This document shows, in pieces, positions 8,469 to 16,892 of a stretch of 42,466 nucleotides of DNA. The stretch covers positions 1 through 42,466 of the forward strand of contig JAEUPE010000153.1 of assembly GCA_016790435.1 (NCBI GenBank), in the 5' to 3' direction. The notes under the pieces were generated by a model. The model did no database searches and was not told the origin of the DNA. It saw only the letters and a program-made list of their open reading frames with translations. A program made the translations under genes and the position numbers. The DNA comes from Rubrivivax sp. Lineage in GTDB: Bacteria; Pseudomonadota; Gammaproteobacteria; Burkholderiales; Burkholderiaceae_C. Each line of letters opens with the position of its first letter. Position 1 is the stretch's first letter.

Positions 8469-9913
8469 GACACCGGCTCCTCGGCGGCGCGCGACGGCTC
8501 GGCGGTTGCGGGCGCCTTGGCCTCTCCGGCACCGTAGGCCTGCACGAACGAGCTCGCCGGCAGCAGCCCCGCCCGCACGGTCTCGGCCACGAACTTGAGC
8601 AGCAGCGGGTCGTTGTAGCGGCGGGCGACGAGCTGCAGCCCGAAAGGCAGGCCGCGCGGCGAGCGGAACACCGGCGCGCTGATCGCGGGCAGCTGCGCCA
8701 GCGTCCACATCAGCGCCGAATCGGGCGCCTCCTCGACATGGCGCAGCGGCGCCTCGCCGGCCGTGGAGAGCGTGACGGCGACGTCGAAGCCGCGCATGAA
8801 GCGGTCGGCGATGCGCGCGAGCTCGACCTGGCGAGCCAAGGCCGCCTCGTATTCGGCCGCCGTGATGCGTTGCCCGGCCTCGATGAGCGCCTTCATCACC
8901 GGCGAGACGAGCTCAGTGCGTTCGTGCTCGGCCTTGAAGTAGTAGGCGAGCGCGCGGTTGTAGATGGTGGCGTGCACGCGGTGGCACTCGGCCAGCTCGA
9001 AGGGCAGCTCGGGTTCGACGATCTCGATGCCGCAGGCGCGTGAACGCCGCGCCAACCAGGCCCAGCCTTCCACCGCCTGCCTGGCGTAACCCGGGGCGTG
9101 CGACCACACCTGCGGGCGCAGCAGCGCCACGCGCCAGGGCCGGCCGTCGGCGCGTTCGGTCCGCGAGGCCTGCCGCTGCTTGTCGGCGAAGGCGGCATGG
9201 CTGATGGGGTAGTCGCGCCCGTCGACGCGCAGCGCGTCGAACACCGGGCCGAGGTCAGCGGCATGGCCGACGAAGAAGCCGACGGTGTCGAGGCTGTCGG
9301 TGGTCTTCAGCATGCCCGTGCGCGGGATGAGGCCGAAGCTCGGCTTCATGCCCCACACGCCGGTGAAGCTGGCCGGGCGCACGAAGCTGCCGGCAGTCTG
9401 CGTGCCCAGGGCCACCGGCACCATGCCGGTGGCGACGGCCACGGCCGAGCCGCTGCTGCTGGTGCCGGGGGTGCGCTCGGGCGCCCACGTGTTGAGGGTC
9501 TTGCCGAGCGTGTGCACGGCGAACTCGGCCGTCACCGTCTGGCCCGGGATCAGCGCGCCGGCGCGCTTGGCGTGGAAGACGGCGCGTGCATCGTTGCCCG
9601 GCGTGAAGCCGGACCACAGCGGGCTGCCCATCTGCGTGGGGAAGTCGGCCGTGTTGAAGATGTCCTTGACGGCCACCGGCACGCCCTCGAGCGCGCGCAG
9701 CGGCTCGCCGCGCGCGAGGCGCGCCGCTGTGGCCGCGGCGGCGGCGTGCAACAGGTCACCGTCGAAGCGCACCCAGGCGTGCACGTCGAACTCGTGCCGC
9801 GCGACGGCAGCGCGGCAGGCGGTGGCCGCATCGGACGGCGTGAACTCGCCGCTGGCATAGCCAGCAAGCAAGGCACGCACGCCATGGCGGCGGAAGTCCA
9901 CGCGGCCGTTCAT
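8465..9913 (-). CDS. Amidase-signature family hydrolase
   Basis: 482 residues of the GatA/fatty-acid-amide-hydrolase superfamily. The Ser-cisSer-Lys triad appears complete: Lys83 in PVAVKDIFNT, the cis-Ser in PGTSSSGSA (residues 149-157), and nucleophile Ser176 in TQTAGSFVRPASF. Amidases hydrolyse C-N amide bonds and release ammonia or amines. There are no GatB or GatC partners, so a tRNA amidotransferase role is unlikely. The gene overlaps its upstream neighbour (a sugar amidotransferase) by ATGA at 9910-9913 and its downstream neighbour by GTGA, so all three are probably translated together. I infer that it supplies ammonia for, or trims amides on, the sugar being built. The last ~25 residues are low-complexity. 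Confidence 0.9.
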   Translation of the reverse strand: MNGRVDFRRHGVRALLAGYASGEFTPSDAATACRAAVARHEFDVHAWVRFDGDLLHAAAAATAARLARGEPLRALEGVPVAVKDIFNTADFPTQMGSPLWSGFTPGNDARAVFHAKRAGALIPGQTVTAEFAVHTLGKTLNTWAPERTPGTSSSGSAVAVATGMVPVALGTQTAGSFVRPASFTGVWGMKPSFGLIPRTGMLKTTDSLDTVGFFVGHAADLGPVFDALRVDGRDYPISHAAFADKQRQASRTERADGRPWRVALLRPQVWSHAPGYARQAVEGWAWLARRSRACGIEIVEPELPFELAECHRVHATIYNRALAYYFKAEHERTELVSPVMKALIEAGQRITAAEYEAALARQVELARIADRFMRGFDVAVTLSTAGEAPLRHVEEAPDSALMWTLAQLPAISAPVFRSPRGLPFGLQLVARRYNDPLLLKFVAETVRAGLLPASSFVQAYGAGEAKAPATAEPSRAAEEPVS

Positions 9914-11376
9914 GCCGACACCTCCACGGCGCCGGACCGGCTCGCGCAGGCGCAGGCGCCGCTGCCGCAGCCGCCTCCGGTGGATGACGTCACTGGTGTC
10001 GCGATCGGGGTCACCGCAGAGGGCGACCTCGACGCTGCGGCGGCCGGTTCTGCAACCGAAAGACCGGCCACGGCATCCGCGGCCTGCAGCTTCTCGATCA
10101 CCTGCAGCGGGTACGGCAGCAGCCGCTCTTCGTTCGGTGCCTTCTTCTCGTAGATCGGGATCACCTGGCCCTGCAGCTCCGGGCGGCGCTGCTTCTCCAG
10201 CGCCGCGTAGAACTCGGCTTCGGTGAGGCCGGTGATCTTCAGGTAGTAGTCCAACCCCTCGGGCCGCACGGCGTCGTGCTCGCGGATGAGCTCGAAGGCC
10301 TCGTCGCGCGAGAGCAGCCCCGCACGCACGTCAACGCTGGCGTGGAAGGTGGAGCGGCCATAACCACGCTTCAGGTAGCAGGCGAGGTCGTGCACGCCGG
10401 GCATCACGCACTCGACGCTCTTGTAGCGCTTGAAGCTGCCCTCGACCTGCGTCTCGCGCCAGCCGTAGTTGTCGCGCACGAACTCGGTCTGGCGCTCGTC
10501 GTCCCAGAAGAGGTAGTCGCCCAGGTGCAGGCCGAACTCGCCCACGCGCTCGCAGTCTTCCGCGCTCGGCACGTTGAAGGGCAGCAGGTCCTTCTCGGTG
10601 ACGGCCCAGTCGGCGCCGTACTCCTCGGCCTGGCGCACCATCTGGTCGGGCCTGAGCTTGGCGCTGACCTTGGTGAAGTACTCGCGGTCGAACTTGCGCA
10701 CCGGGTTGAGGTAGCTGGCGCGGCCCGAACTCTCGGCGATGCTCTCGCCCCAGATGAGCAGCGGGATGTTGAAGCGCACCGCCGCCTGCAGCGGGAAGGC
10801 GCCGACGCCGGCGTGGCAATGCCAGCAGGCGTCGCCGATGCCGAAGAGGCTGTGGCGGGCCAGCTTGTTCACGAGCTTGCGGTTCGGCGTGAACATGATG
10901 TGGTCCACGTTGAACTGCTCGAGCGAGTTCTGCAGGTTGTACCAACCGGTCTCGCTGTACCAGTTGTGGCTGAAGGTCACCGCGAGCGGCTTCATGCCGT
11001 AGATCTGCGTCAGCACGTAGAGCTGGAACGTGCTGTCCTTGCCGCCGGAAATGGGGATGATGCAGTCGTAGTTGCTGCCGGCCTTGGCCTTGGCGTCGTC
11101 GAGGATGCCGCGCAGCACCTTCTCGCGCGCCGTCCAGTCGATGTGGATCTTCTGCTCGGCGCTCTGGCAGGCCTGGCACACGCCAAGCTCGTCGAAGACC
11201 ACGCCTTCCTGGGTCTGCGGGATGCAGCAGCGCACGCAGTAGCGCAGGTGGGCGAAGGGCTTGCCGGCGGGCTCGTCGGCATCTTCGGGGCGCGACAGCA
11301 GGCGCGTCAGCGCACCCGCGCCGGCGGCCGTGGGGCCGGTGGAAGACTCGGGGGCAAGGGCAGACAACGGGGGCAT
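9910..11376 (-). CDS. N-acetyl sugar amidotransferase (WbpG/PseA type)
   Basis: 488 residues. The region RYCVRCCIPQTQ (Cys47, Cys50) with CQAC (Cys67, Cys70) forms a probable zinc ribbon. SGGKDS at residues 110-115 is the PP-loop that binds ATP. Family members activate an N-acetyl group on a nucleotide sugar and replace its oxygen with ammonia to give an acetamidino group. In the P. aeruginosa system ammonia comes from dedicated HisH/HisF-like proteins; none are seen in this operon. The C-terminus has an odd Ser/Cys-rich tail (GGGCGSGACACAS). ATG 11376 has a GGAG 8 bases upstream and heads the six-gene operon running to 4296. Confidence 0.92.
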   Translation of the reverse strand: MPPLSALAPESSTGPTAAGAGALTRLLSRPEDADEPAGKPFAHLRYCVRCCIPQTQEGVVFDELGVCQACQSAEQKIHIDWTAREKVLRGILDDAKAKAGSNYDCIIPISGGKDSTFQLYVLTQIYGMKPLAVTFSHNWYSETGWYNLQNSLEQFNVDHIMFTPNRKLVNKLARHSLFGIGDACWHCHAGVGAFPLQAAVRFNIPLLIWGESIAESSGRASYLNPVRKFDREYFTKVSAKLRPDQMVRQAEEYGADWAVTEKDLLPFNVPSAEDCERVGEFGLHLGDYLFWDDERQTEFVRDNYGWRETQVEGSFKRYKSVECVMPGVHDLACYLKRGYGRSTFHASVDVRAGLLSRDEAFELIREHDAVRPEGLDYYLKITGLTEAEFYAALEKQRRPELQGQVIPIYEKKAPNEERLLPYPLQVIEKLQAADAVAGLSVAEPAAAASRSPSAVTPIATPVTSSTGGGCGSGACACASRSGAVEVSA

Positions 11377-11616
11377 CGCGCGGACTCCGGGAGGTCTTGT
11401 CAGCGTAGCCAGCGGACGCCGGGCCGATGCCCGGAATCGGCCAGGTTTCGACCCGTTTCTCCGGCGCCCGGTGCACTGTCCGTGGCCGCCACGGCGACCA
11501 CGGCGGCGCGATCCCGGCGGCCAGGCACCCCCCCGTGAACGAGGGGGCACCGCGCAGGCGCCGCCAGATCGATAGTCGGCCCGCCGACCTGCACCCAGGC
11601 CGGCAAGGAGGGGGCG
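11377..11616. other. Divergent intergenic region upstream of the sugar operon and propeller lipoprotein
   Basis: 240 bp without a gene, containing the start regions of both divergent units. It holds the dyad at 11422-11442 and a short C-run/G-run hairpin near 11527-11546. I see no convincing -35/-10 pair. Confidence 0.6.
11422..11442. promoter_or_regulatory. Inverted repeat, possible operator of the sugar operon
   Basis: GGCCGAT-N7-ATCGGCC is a perfect 7-bp dyad 46 bp upstream of the amidotransferase ATG and 175 bp upstream of the lipoprotein ATG. Its role as an operator is inferred from symmetry and position only. Confidence 0.4.
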
Positions 11617-13671
11617 ATGAAGACCGGCATCGACGGCGTCAATCCATCCCGCTGGGCGTGCTTGGCCACGCCTTGCGCCGCGGCCCCGGGGGCGGCACCG
11701 GGGGCGACCCCCGTTCGCACTCGGCGCTTCGCCAAGGCGGCCCGCTCTCCCTGGCTCGTGGGCGTGCTGCTGCTGGCCCTGGCGGCCTGTGGCGGGGGCG
11801 GCGACAGCGGGGTCGATGCCGGTGCGGGCGCCACGGCCCCCTCCCCAGCGCCCGCACCGGCACCCGCCCCCGCGCCCTCGACCCCGCCGCCCGAGGCCGC
11901 ACGCATGGGCGCCGCGGCCGGCCAGGTGGTGGTGCTGCGCGCGCCCGCGTCCGACCAGGGCGCGGTCGCCATCGCCTTCAAGTGGACGCAGACGCGCGGC
12001 GCAGCCGTGCAGCTCAAGGACGCCGACAGTGCCCGCGCCCACTTCGTGATGCCCGCGACGAGCGGCGAAGGCGATGCCCCGCTCGGCTTCGCCGTCGCCC
12101 TCACGCACGCCGACGGCCGCGTCGAGGCCAAGGGCATCACCGTCACCACGCTGCAGACGTCGACGCCGCCCAGCCCGCCGCCGGCAGTGGCCGGCGACTA
12201 CGTGATCTTCAGCGCCGACAAGGACCTGAACAACCGCATCGACCTCTATCGGGCGCGGCTCGACGGCACCGAGGTCATCCGCCTCAACGGGCCGCTCGCG
12301 CCCGGCGGCGGTGTCGGCAGCTTCGCCGTCTCGCCGGACCGCTCCGAGGTCGCCTACATCGCCGACCAGGACAGCTTCGGCACGCGCGAGCTGTATGTGG
12401 CGCGCCTCGACGGCAGCGGCCTGCGCAAGGTGTCGGGGCCGTTGGTCGCCGACGGCAATGTCTTCCAGTTCACCTGGGCACCCGACAGCACCCGCATCGC
12501 CTACTTCGCGACCCAGGACACCGCGACGGTGATCGAGCTCTTCAGCAGCCGCCGCGACGGCAGCGACAACGTGCGCGTTTCCGGGCCGATGACGGCCGGT
12601 TCGAGCGGCGTGTTCGAGTTCGCCTGGGCGCCGGACAGCTCGCGCCTTCTTTACCGGGCAACGCAGTTCACCGCGAGCGTGGTCGAGCTCTTCACGAGCC
12701 GACCGGACGGCACGCAGAACGTGCGCGTCTCCGGCCCGATGGCCGCCGGCGGCAACGTGCAGTTCGGCCCGATCTGGGCACCGGACAGCTCGCGCATCGC
12801 CTACCGCGCCGACCAGCGTGTCGACGACACGGTCGAGCTGTTCACGAGCCGGCCCGACGGCGGCGGCAACGTGCGCGCCTCCGGCCCGCTGGTGACCGGT
12901 GGCAACGTCTTCGCGTTCGCCTGGGCACCCGACAGCTCGCGCATCGCCTACAACGCCGACCACCTGATCGACGACATGATCGACCTCTACACCAGCCGGC
13001 CCGACGGCAGCGGCAACACCCAGGTGTCGGCGGTGCAGTTCAACGGCGACGTGTTCGACTTCGCGTGGGCGCCCGACAGCTCGCGCATCGCCTACCGCAC
13101 CGACCAGATCACCGACAACGTGTTCGAGGTCTTCACGAGCGGCCCCGACGGCAGCGGCAACGTGCGCATTTCCGGTCCGCTGGTGCCGGGAGGCCAGGTC
13201 TTCGCCTTCGCCTGGGCCCCGGACAGCTCGCGCATCGCTTACATCGCCGACCAGCTCACCGACAACCGCCTGGAGCTTTTCACGAGCCGCCCCGACGGCA
13301 GCGGCAACGTGCGTGCCTCGGGGCCGGTCACCGGCACCGGCACGGGCCTGCCCGGCTCGATCTTCACCTGGTCACCCGACAGCGCCTACATCGCCTACCT
13401 CTCGGCCCAGCGGTCGGTCACGCTCGAGCTCTTCACCGCGCGCCCCGACGGCTCGCTCAACCCGGTGGTCTCCGGGCCGATGCCACCGGGCGGCAGCGTC
13501 TTCAACTTCCTGTGGGCACGCGACGGACAGCGCCTCGTCTACCGCGCCGACCAACTGGTGCCCAACCAGGCCGAGCTCTTCAGCTGCGCGCCCGACGGCG
13601 GCGCGGTGAACACGCGGGTCTCGGGCGCGCTGACGCTCGACGGCGACGTCTTCAGCTTCAGCGTGCCGTAG
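11617..13671 (+). CDS. TolB/PD40-like beta-propeller lipoprotein with PKD-like domain
   Basis: 684 residues. A hydrophobic stretch ends in the lipobox LALAAC (about residues 53-58), followed by GGGG and a Pro/Ala linker, so an exported lipoprotein is predicted. The basic region before the hydrophobic core is unusually long, but ATG 11617 has a strong AAGGAGG at good spacing. Residues ~95-185 look PKD-like (FKWTQTRGAAVQL). From about residue 195 there are ten ~49-residue repeats of the type IAYxADQ...ELFTSRPDGSGNVRxSGP...VFxFAWAPDSSR, matching the WD40-like beta-propeller (PD40) family found in TolB and peptidase S9 propellers. Ten blades could form one large or two small propellers. Binding of protein or glycan is plausible; the ligand is unknown. 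Confidence 0.88.
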   Translation: MKTGIDGVNPSRWACLATPCAAAPGAAPGATPVRTRRFAKAARSPWLVGVLLLALAACGGGGDSGVDAGAGATAPSPAPAPAPAPAPSTPPPEAARMGAAAGQVVVLRAPASDQGAVAIAFKWTQTRGAAVQLKDADSARAHFVMPATSGEGDAPLGFAVALTHADGRVEAKGITVTTLQTSTPPSPPPAVAGDYVIFSADKDLNNRIDLYRARLDGTEVIRLNGPLAPGGGVGSFAVSPDRSEVAYIADQDSFGTRELYVARLDGSGLRKVSGPLVADGNVFQFTWAPDSTRIAYFATQDTATVIELFSSRRDGSDNVRVSGPMTAGSSGVFEFAWAPDSSRLLYRATQFTASVVELFTSRPDGTQNVRVSGPMAAGGNVQFGPIWAPDSSRIAYRADQRVDDTVELFTSRPDGGGNVRASGPLVTGGNVFAFAWAPDSSRIAYNADHLIDDMIDLYTSRPDGSGNTQVSAVQFNGDVFDFAWAPDSSRIAYRTDQITDNVFEVFTSGPDGSGNVRISGPLVPGGQVFAFAWAPDSSRIAYIADQLTDNRLELFTSRPDGSGNVRASGPVTGTGTGLPGSIFTWSPDSAYIAYLSAQRSVTLELFTARPDGSLNPVVSGPMPPGGSVFNFLWARDGQRLVYRADQLVPNQAELFSCAPDGGAVNTRVSGALTLDGDVFSFSVP

Positions 13672-15334
13672 GGCACCGCAGCGCCGCGCGGCAGCGTGGC
13701 AAGCCGTTGCCGGACTAGGCCGCGCCGCGCAGCAGCGCGATGAGCGACGCGTGCGCCACCGGCGTCTCGACGACGATGCGGTGCACCAGCTCGTCGAGGG
13801 CGAGGCCCGGCCAGGCCGGCAGCGCGGCCGCGCCGGCCGACCATTCGTCCAGGCGTTTGCGCAGGCCCTGGCTGTCGGGCAGGGCCATCGACGGATGCTC
13901 GACGACGAAGCGCAGAAGCCGGCGAGCGCAGAGCATCTCACCCGTGGCCGCGAGCAGTTCGGAGAAGATGGCGACGCCCTCGAGCAGCGGCGGCATGCGG
14001 TCCATCGCCAGCGCGATCTCCAGCGAAGCGCGCAGCTCGCTGCGCACGAGCGCGAGGTCGCGCTCCTGCAGTGCGATGGAGGCGAACTGCAGGTGCATCC
14101 AGGCGGCGAAGTGCCGGTTGCCCGTGGCCTCGGCGATCTCGAGCGCGCGCCGGCCCCAGCTGCGCGCCGCGGCGTGGTCGCCGCTCTCGATGGCGAGCGC
14201 GGCCAGGTTGGACAGCGCCACCATGCGCGTGCGGTCCAGGCCGTGCCGGTCTGAGATTTCGAGCGCCGCCTTCAGGTGCGCGGTCGCCTGCGGCAGATCG
14301 CCGGCGTCCCATTGCAGCGTGGCCAGCGTCGCCAGGCACATCGCCTCGCCGGCGACATCGCCGAGGGCTCGGTAGCCGGCCATCGACTCGAGCAAGAGGG
14401 CACGGGCGGCCTCGCGCCGGCCGGTGGCCCGTTCGATGAGGCCGAGGTTGTGCTGCACGGCCGCCGCGCGACGGCGCTGCCCGCCAGCGAGCGCCGCCTT
14501 CAGCGCCGGCTCGAACCAGCGCCGCGCCTCGGCATGCTCGCCACCGCGCAGCGCGCGGGCACCGAGCACGCTGAGGCCGAGCGCCAGCGCGGCGTGGTCA
14601 CGCAGGCGCCGCGCCGCCTCGACTGCGCGCGTCGCCGCCGCTTGCGCTTCGGCATGCTGGTCGAGGCGGAAGTGCAGGTGGGCCACGCTGGCCAGCAGCG
14701 AGGCCTCCAGCGCCGGCTGCGCGGCCGCCGCCGGCGACTCGAGCGCCTGGCGCAGCAACGCGACGCCGGTGGCGATGCTGCCGCGGTGATCGCAGTAGTT
14801 CATCAGCGTCGGCGCGCATTGCGCCAGGGCGTTGGTGGCACGCTGCTCGATGGCCCAGGTCCAGGCGGCGCGGCAGTTCTCGAATTCGAGCTGCACCTGG
14901 TCCAGCGCCAGGCGGTCACCGTTTTCCACGGCCGGCCGCAGCTGCGCGAGCAGGCGATGGAAGTGGCGTGCGTGCGCGGCCAGGGTCGCGGCGCGTTCCT
15001 CGTCGCCGAGGCGGCGCCCCGCGAGCTGGTGCACGAGCGGATGCAGCACGCCGCGCGTGCCTTCGCGGCCGCCACCGCCTTCCTTGCGCAGCAGCGACTT
15101 GTCGGCCAGCGCCGCCAGCACCGGCAGCGCGGCGCCGGCGACGCTCTTCGCCGCGTCGGGCGTGAAGCCGCCACGGAACACCGACAAACGCGCCAGCGCC
15201 GCCCGCTCGCGCGCGGTGAGCAGGCGCCACGAGTGCTCGAAGACGTGGTCGAGGCTGGCGTGGCGCGCCTGCCGCGTCGCATCTTCGCTGCGCAGCAACT
15301 CGACGCCGTTGCGCAACTCCTCGGCGATGGCTTC

Positions 15335-15337
15335 TCA
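15335..15337 (-). other. In-frame TGA at an expected cysteine codon of the AfsR-like regulator
   Basis: The minus strand reads ...CGC GTG CTG TCC TGA GAA GCC ATC... with the same frame open for hundreds of codons on both sides and homologous domain sequence continuing directly. A single base separates TGA from TGC. Confidence 0.9.
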
Positions 15338-16081
15338 GGACAGCACGCGCGTCCACGCCGCGGCGAGCTCGAGCGCCAGCGGCAGGCCCTCCACCTGGCG
15401 GCAGATGTCGACGATGGCCGCCGCCTCCGCCGCAGGCACGATGGCCGGCTCCACGCGCCGCGCCGCACGCACGAACAGGCGCGCGGCATCGAAGGCCTCG
15501 AGACGGTCTTCGTCGTCGGGCTCCGGGCACGGCAGCCCCTGCAGCGGAAACAGCTGCTCGGCCTCCAGCGCCAGCCGCACACGCGAGGTGACGAGGATGC
15601 TCAGGCGCGGGCAGGCCTGCAACAGGCGCTGCAGCACCGCCGCCTCGGCCAGGAGGTGCTCGAAGTTGTCCAGCACCAGCAGCATGCGGCGGTCGCGCAC
15701 GAACGCGACCACCTGCGCCAGCGGCTCCTTGCCGCCGGCGGCCGCGAGGCCGAGTTCGCGCGCCAGGCGCTGCGCGAGTTCGCCGGCCTGGGAGAGGTCC
15801 TCGAGCTCGACGAACACGGCGCCGTCCGCGTGGCTGCCGCGACCTCCGGCGTCCCGCAGCACGCGCCGCGCCAGCCGCGTCTTGCCGACACCGCCGGGGC
15901 CGAGCAGCGTCAGCAGCCTGCAATCCGGCGCGGCGAGCAGCTCGCCGATGCGGCGCAGTTCGACGGCCCGGCCGACGAAATCGTCGCCTGGCGCCAACGA
16001 CGGCACGCCCGTCGTCGACGACGTGGGCGTGTCTTCGCGCGGCCGCCGCGCGAGAACATCCGCCGGCCCTGCCAGGTCCGG

Positions 16082-16116
16082 CAACGGCTGCGACGGCTGC
16101 GACGGCTGCGACGGCA
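16082..16116 (-). repeat. 9-bp microrepeat in the regulator linker
   Basis: Four tandem 9-mers of the type cgacggctg (plus strand) encode SQPSQPSQP between the BTAD-like and ATPase domains. Confidence 0.85.
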
Positions 16117-16892
16117 GCGCCGCGGCGGCGGGCGCGTCGAGCAAGGACGCCAGCTCGGCGCTCGGCGCAATGCCCAGCTCCTGCTCCAGCCGCGCGACGA
16201 AAGCGTGATGCACCTGCCGCGCACGTGCCGCCTGGCCCTGGCGCAGGAGCCAGGACACCTGCGCACGCAGGGCTGCCTCGTCGAGCGGGTCCGCCTCCAG
16301 CAGTTCGCCGGCGAGGCGCAGCGCCTCGGCGGTATCGATCGGCTGCGCCAGCCGCTCCAGCACGGCGGCGCGCCAGGCCGTGCGCAGGCGCTCGCGCTCG
16401 TAGCCGAGCCAGCCGGTCCAGGGCTCGTTGCCATCGTCCTCGAAGCCGGCGAGCAACTCGCCCTGGCGCAGCGGCAGCGCCTCGGCGAGCCGGCCGTCGC
16501 GCAGCGCCGCGTCGAACTCGTGCACGTCGACCGCGGCATCGAAGCGCAACGAGGGACCGGCCTGCTGCAGCCGCGCGGCCCAGGGCAGCGGCTGCAGCCG
16601 GAAGAGCGCCTTGCGCAGGTTCGAGTGGGCCAGTGTCGCCGCCTGCTGCGGCCACAGCATTGTCGCCAGCTCGGCGCGGCCAACCCATGCCCGCCGCATG
16701 GCCAGCAGCACGACGAGCTGGTGCCGGCGCTCGAACGGCAGCACGTGCGACAGCCCGTCGTGCACGAGGCGCGGCGTGCCGAAGAGGACGAGGCGGGTCG
16801 ACATGGTGGTGTTCGGGGCGACGATTCTGCGCGCCCGTGCACGCCGCCCTACGATCGCGGCCTTGCCCCCCGCCGGCCACGCCGCGCCCGCC

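Larger units (their letters stand above)
13715..16804 (-). pseudogene. AfsR/SARP-like transcriptional regulator (BTAD + NB-ARC ATPase + TPR) interrupted by in-frame TGA
   Basis: An essentially continuous 1030-codon frame with one TGA at 15335-15337. The N-terminus (MSTRLVLFGTPRL, then a winged-helix-like segment) and EFDAALRDGRLAEALPL...LLAGFEDD resemble the DNA-binding and BTAD domains of SARP-type activators. Around residue 310 is GPGGVGKTRLARRV (Walker A), then LLVLDNFEHLL (Walker B) and EGLPLALELAAAW. The rest is helical and TPR-like. Relatives commonly read LLSCxEIA where this gene reads LS-stop-EAIAEEL, so TGC to TGA is the simplest change. The upstream product would be about 489 residues, lacking the TPR part. 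The gene is divergent from the S9 peptidase 88 bp away, which it might control. Sequencing error, recent inactivation or readthrough are all possible. Confidence 0.8.

Noticed and set aside
8465-9913. Amidase as GatA of a tRNA amidotransferase
   Set aside because: No GatB or GatC genes nearby; tight overlap with sugar genes points to another role.
9910-12963. Sugar amidotransferase extending to 12963
   Set aside because: Beyond 11376 the frame runs opposite the propeller lipoprotein, which has a strong ribosome site and clear repeats; the zinc-ribbon start matches ATG 11376.
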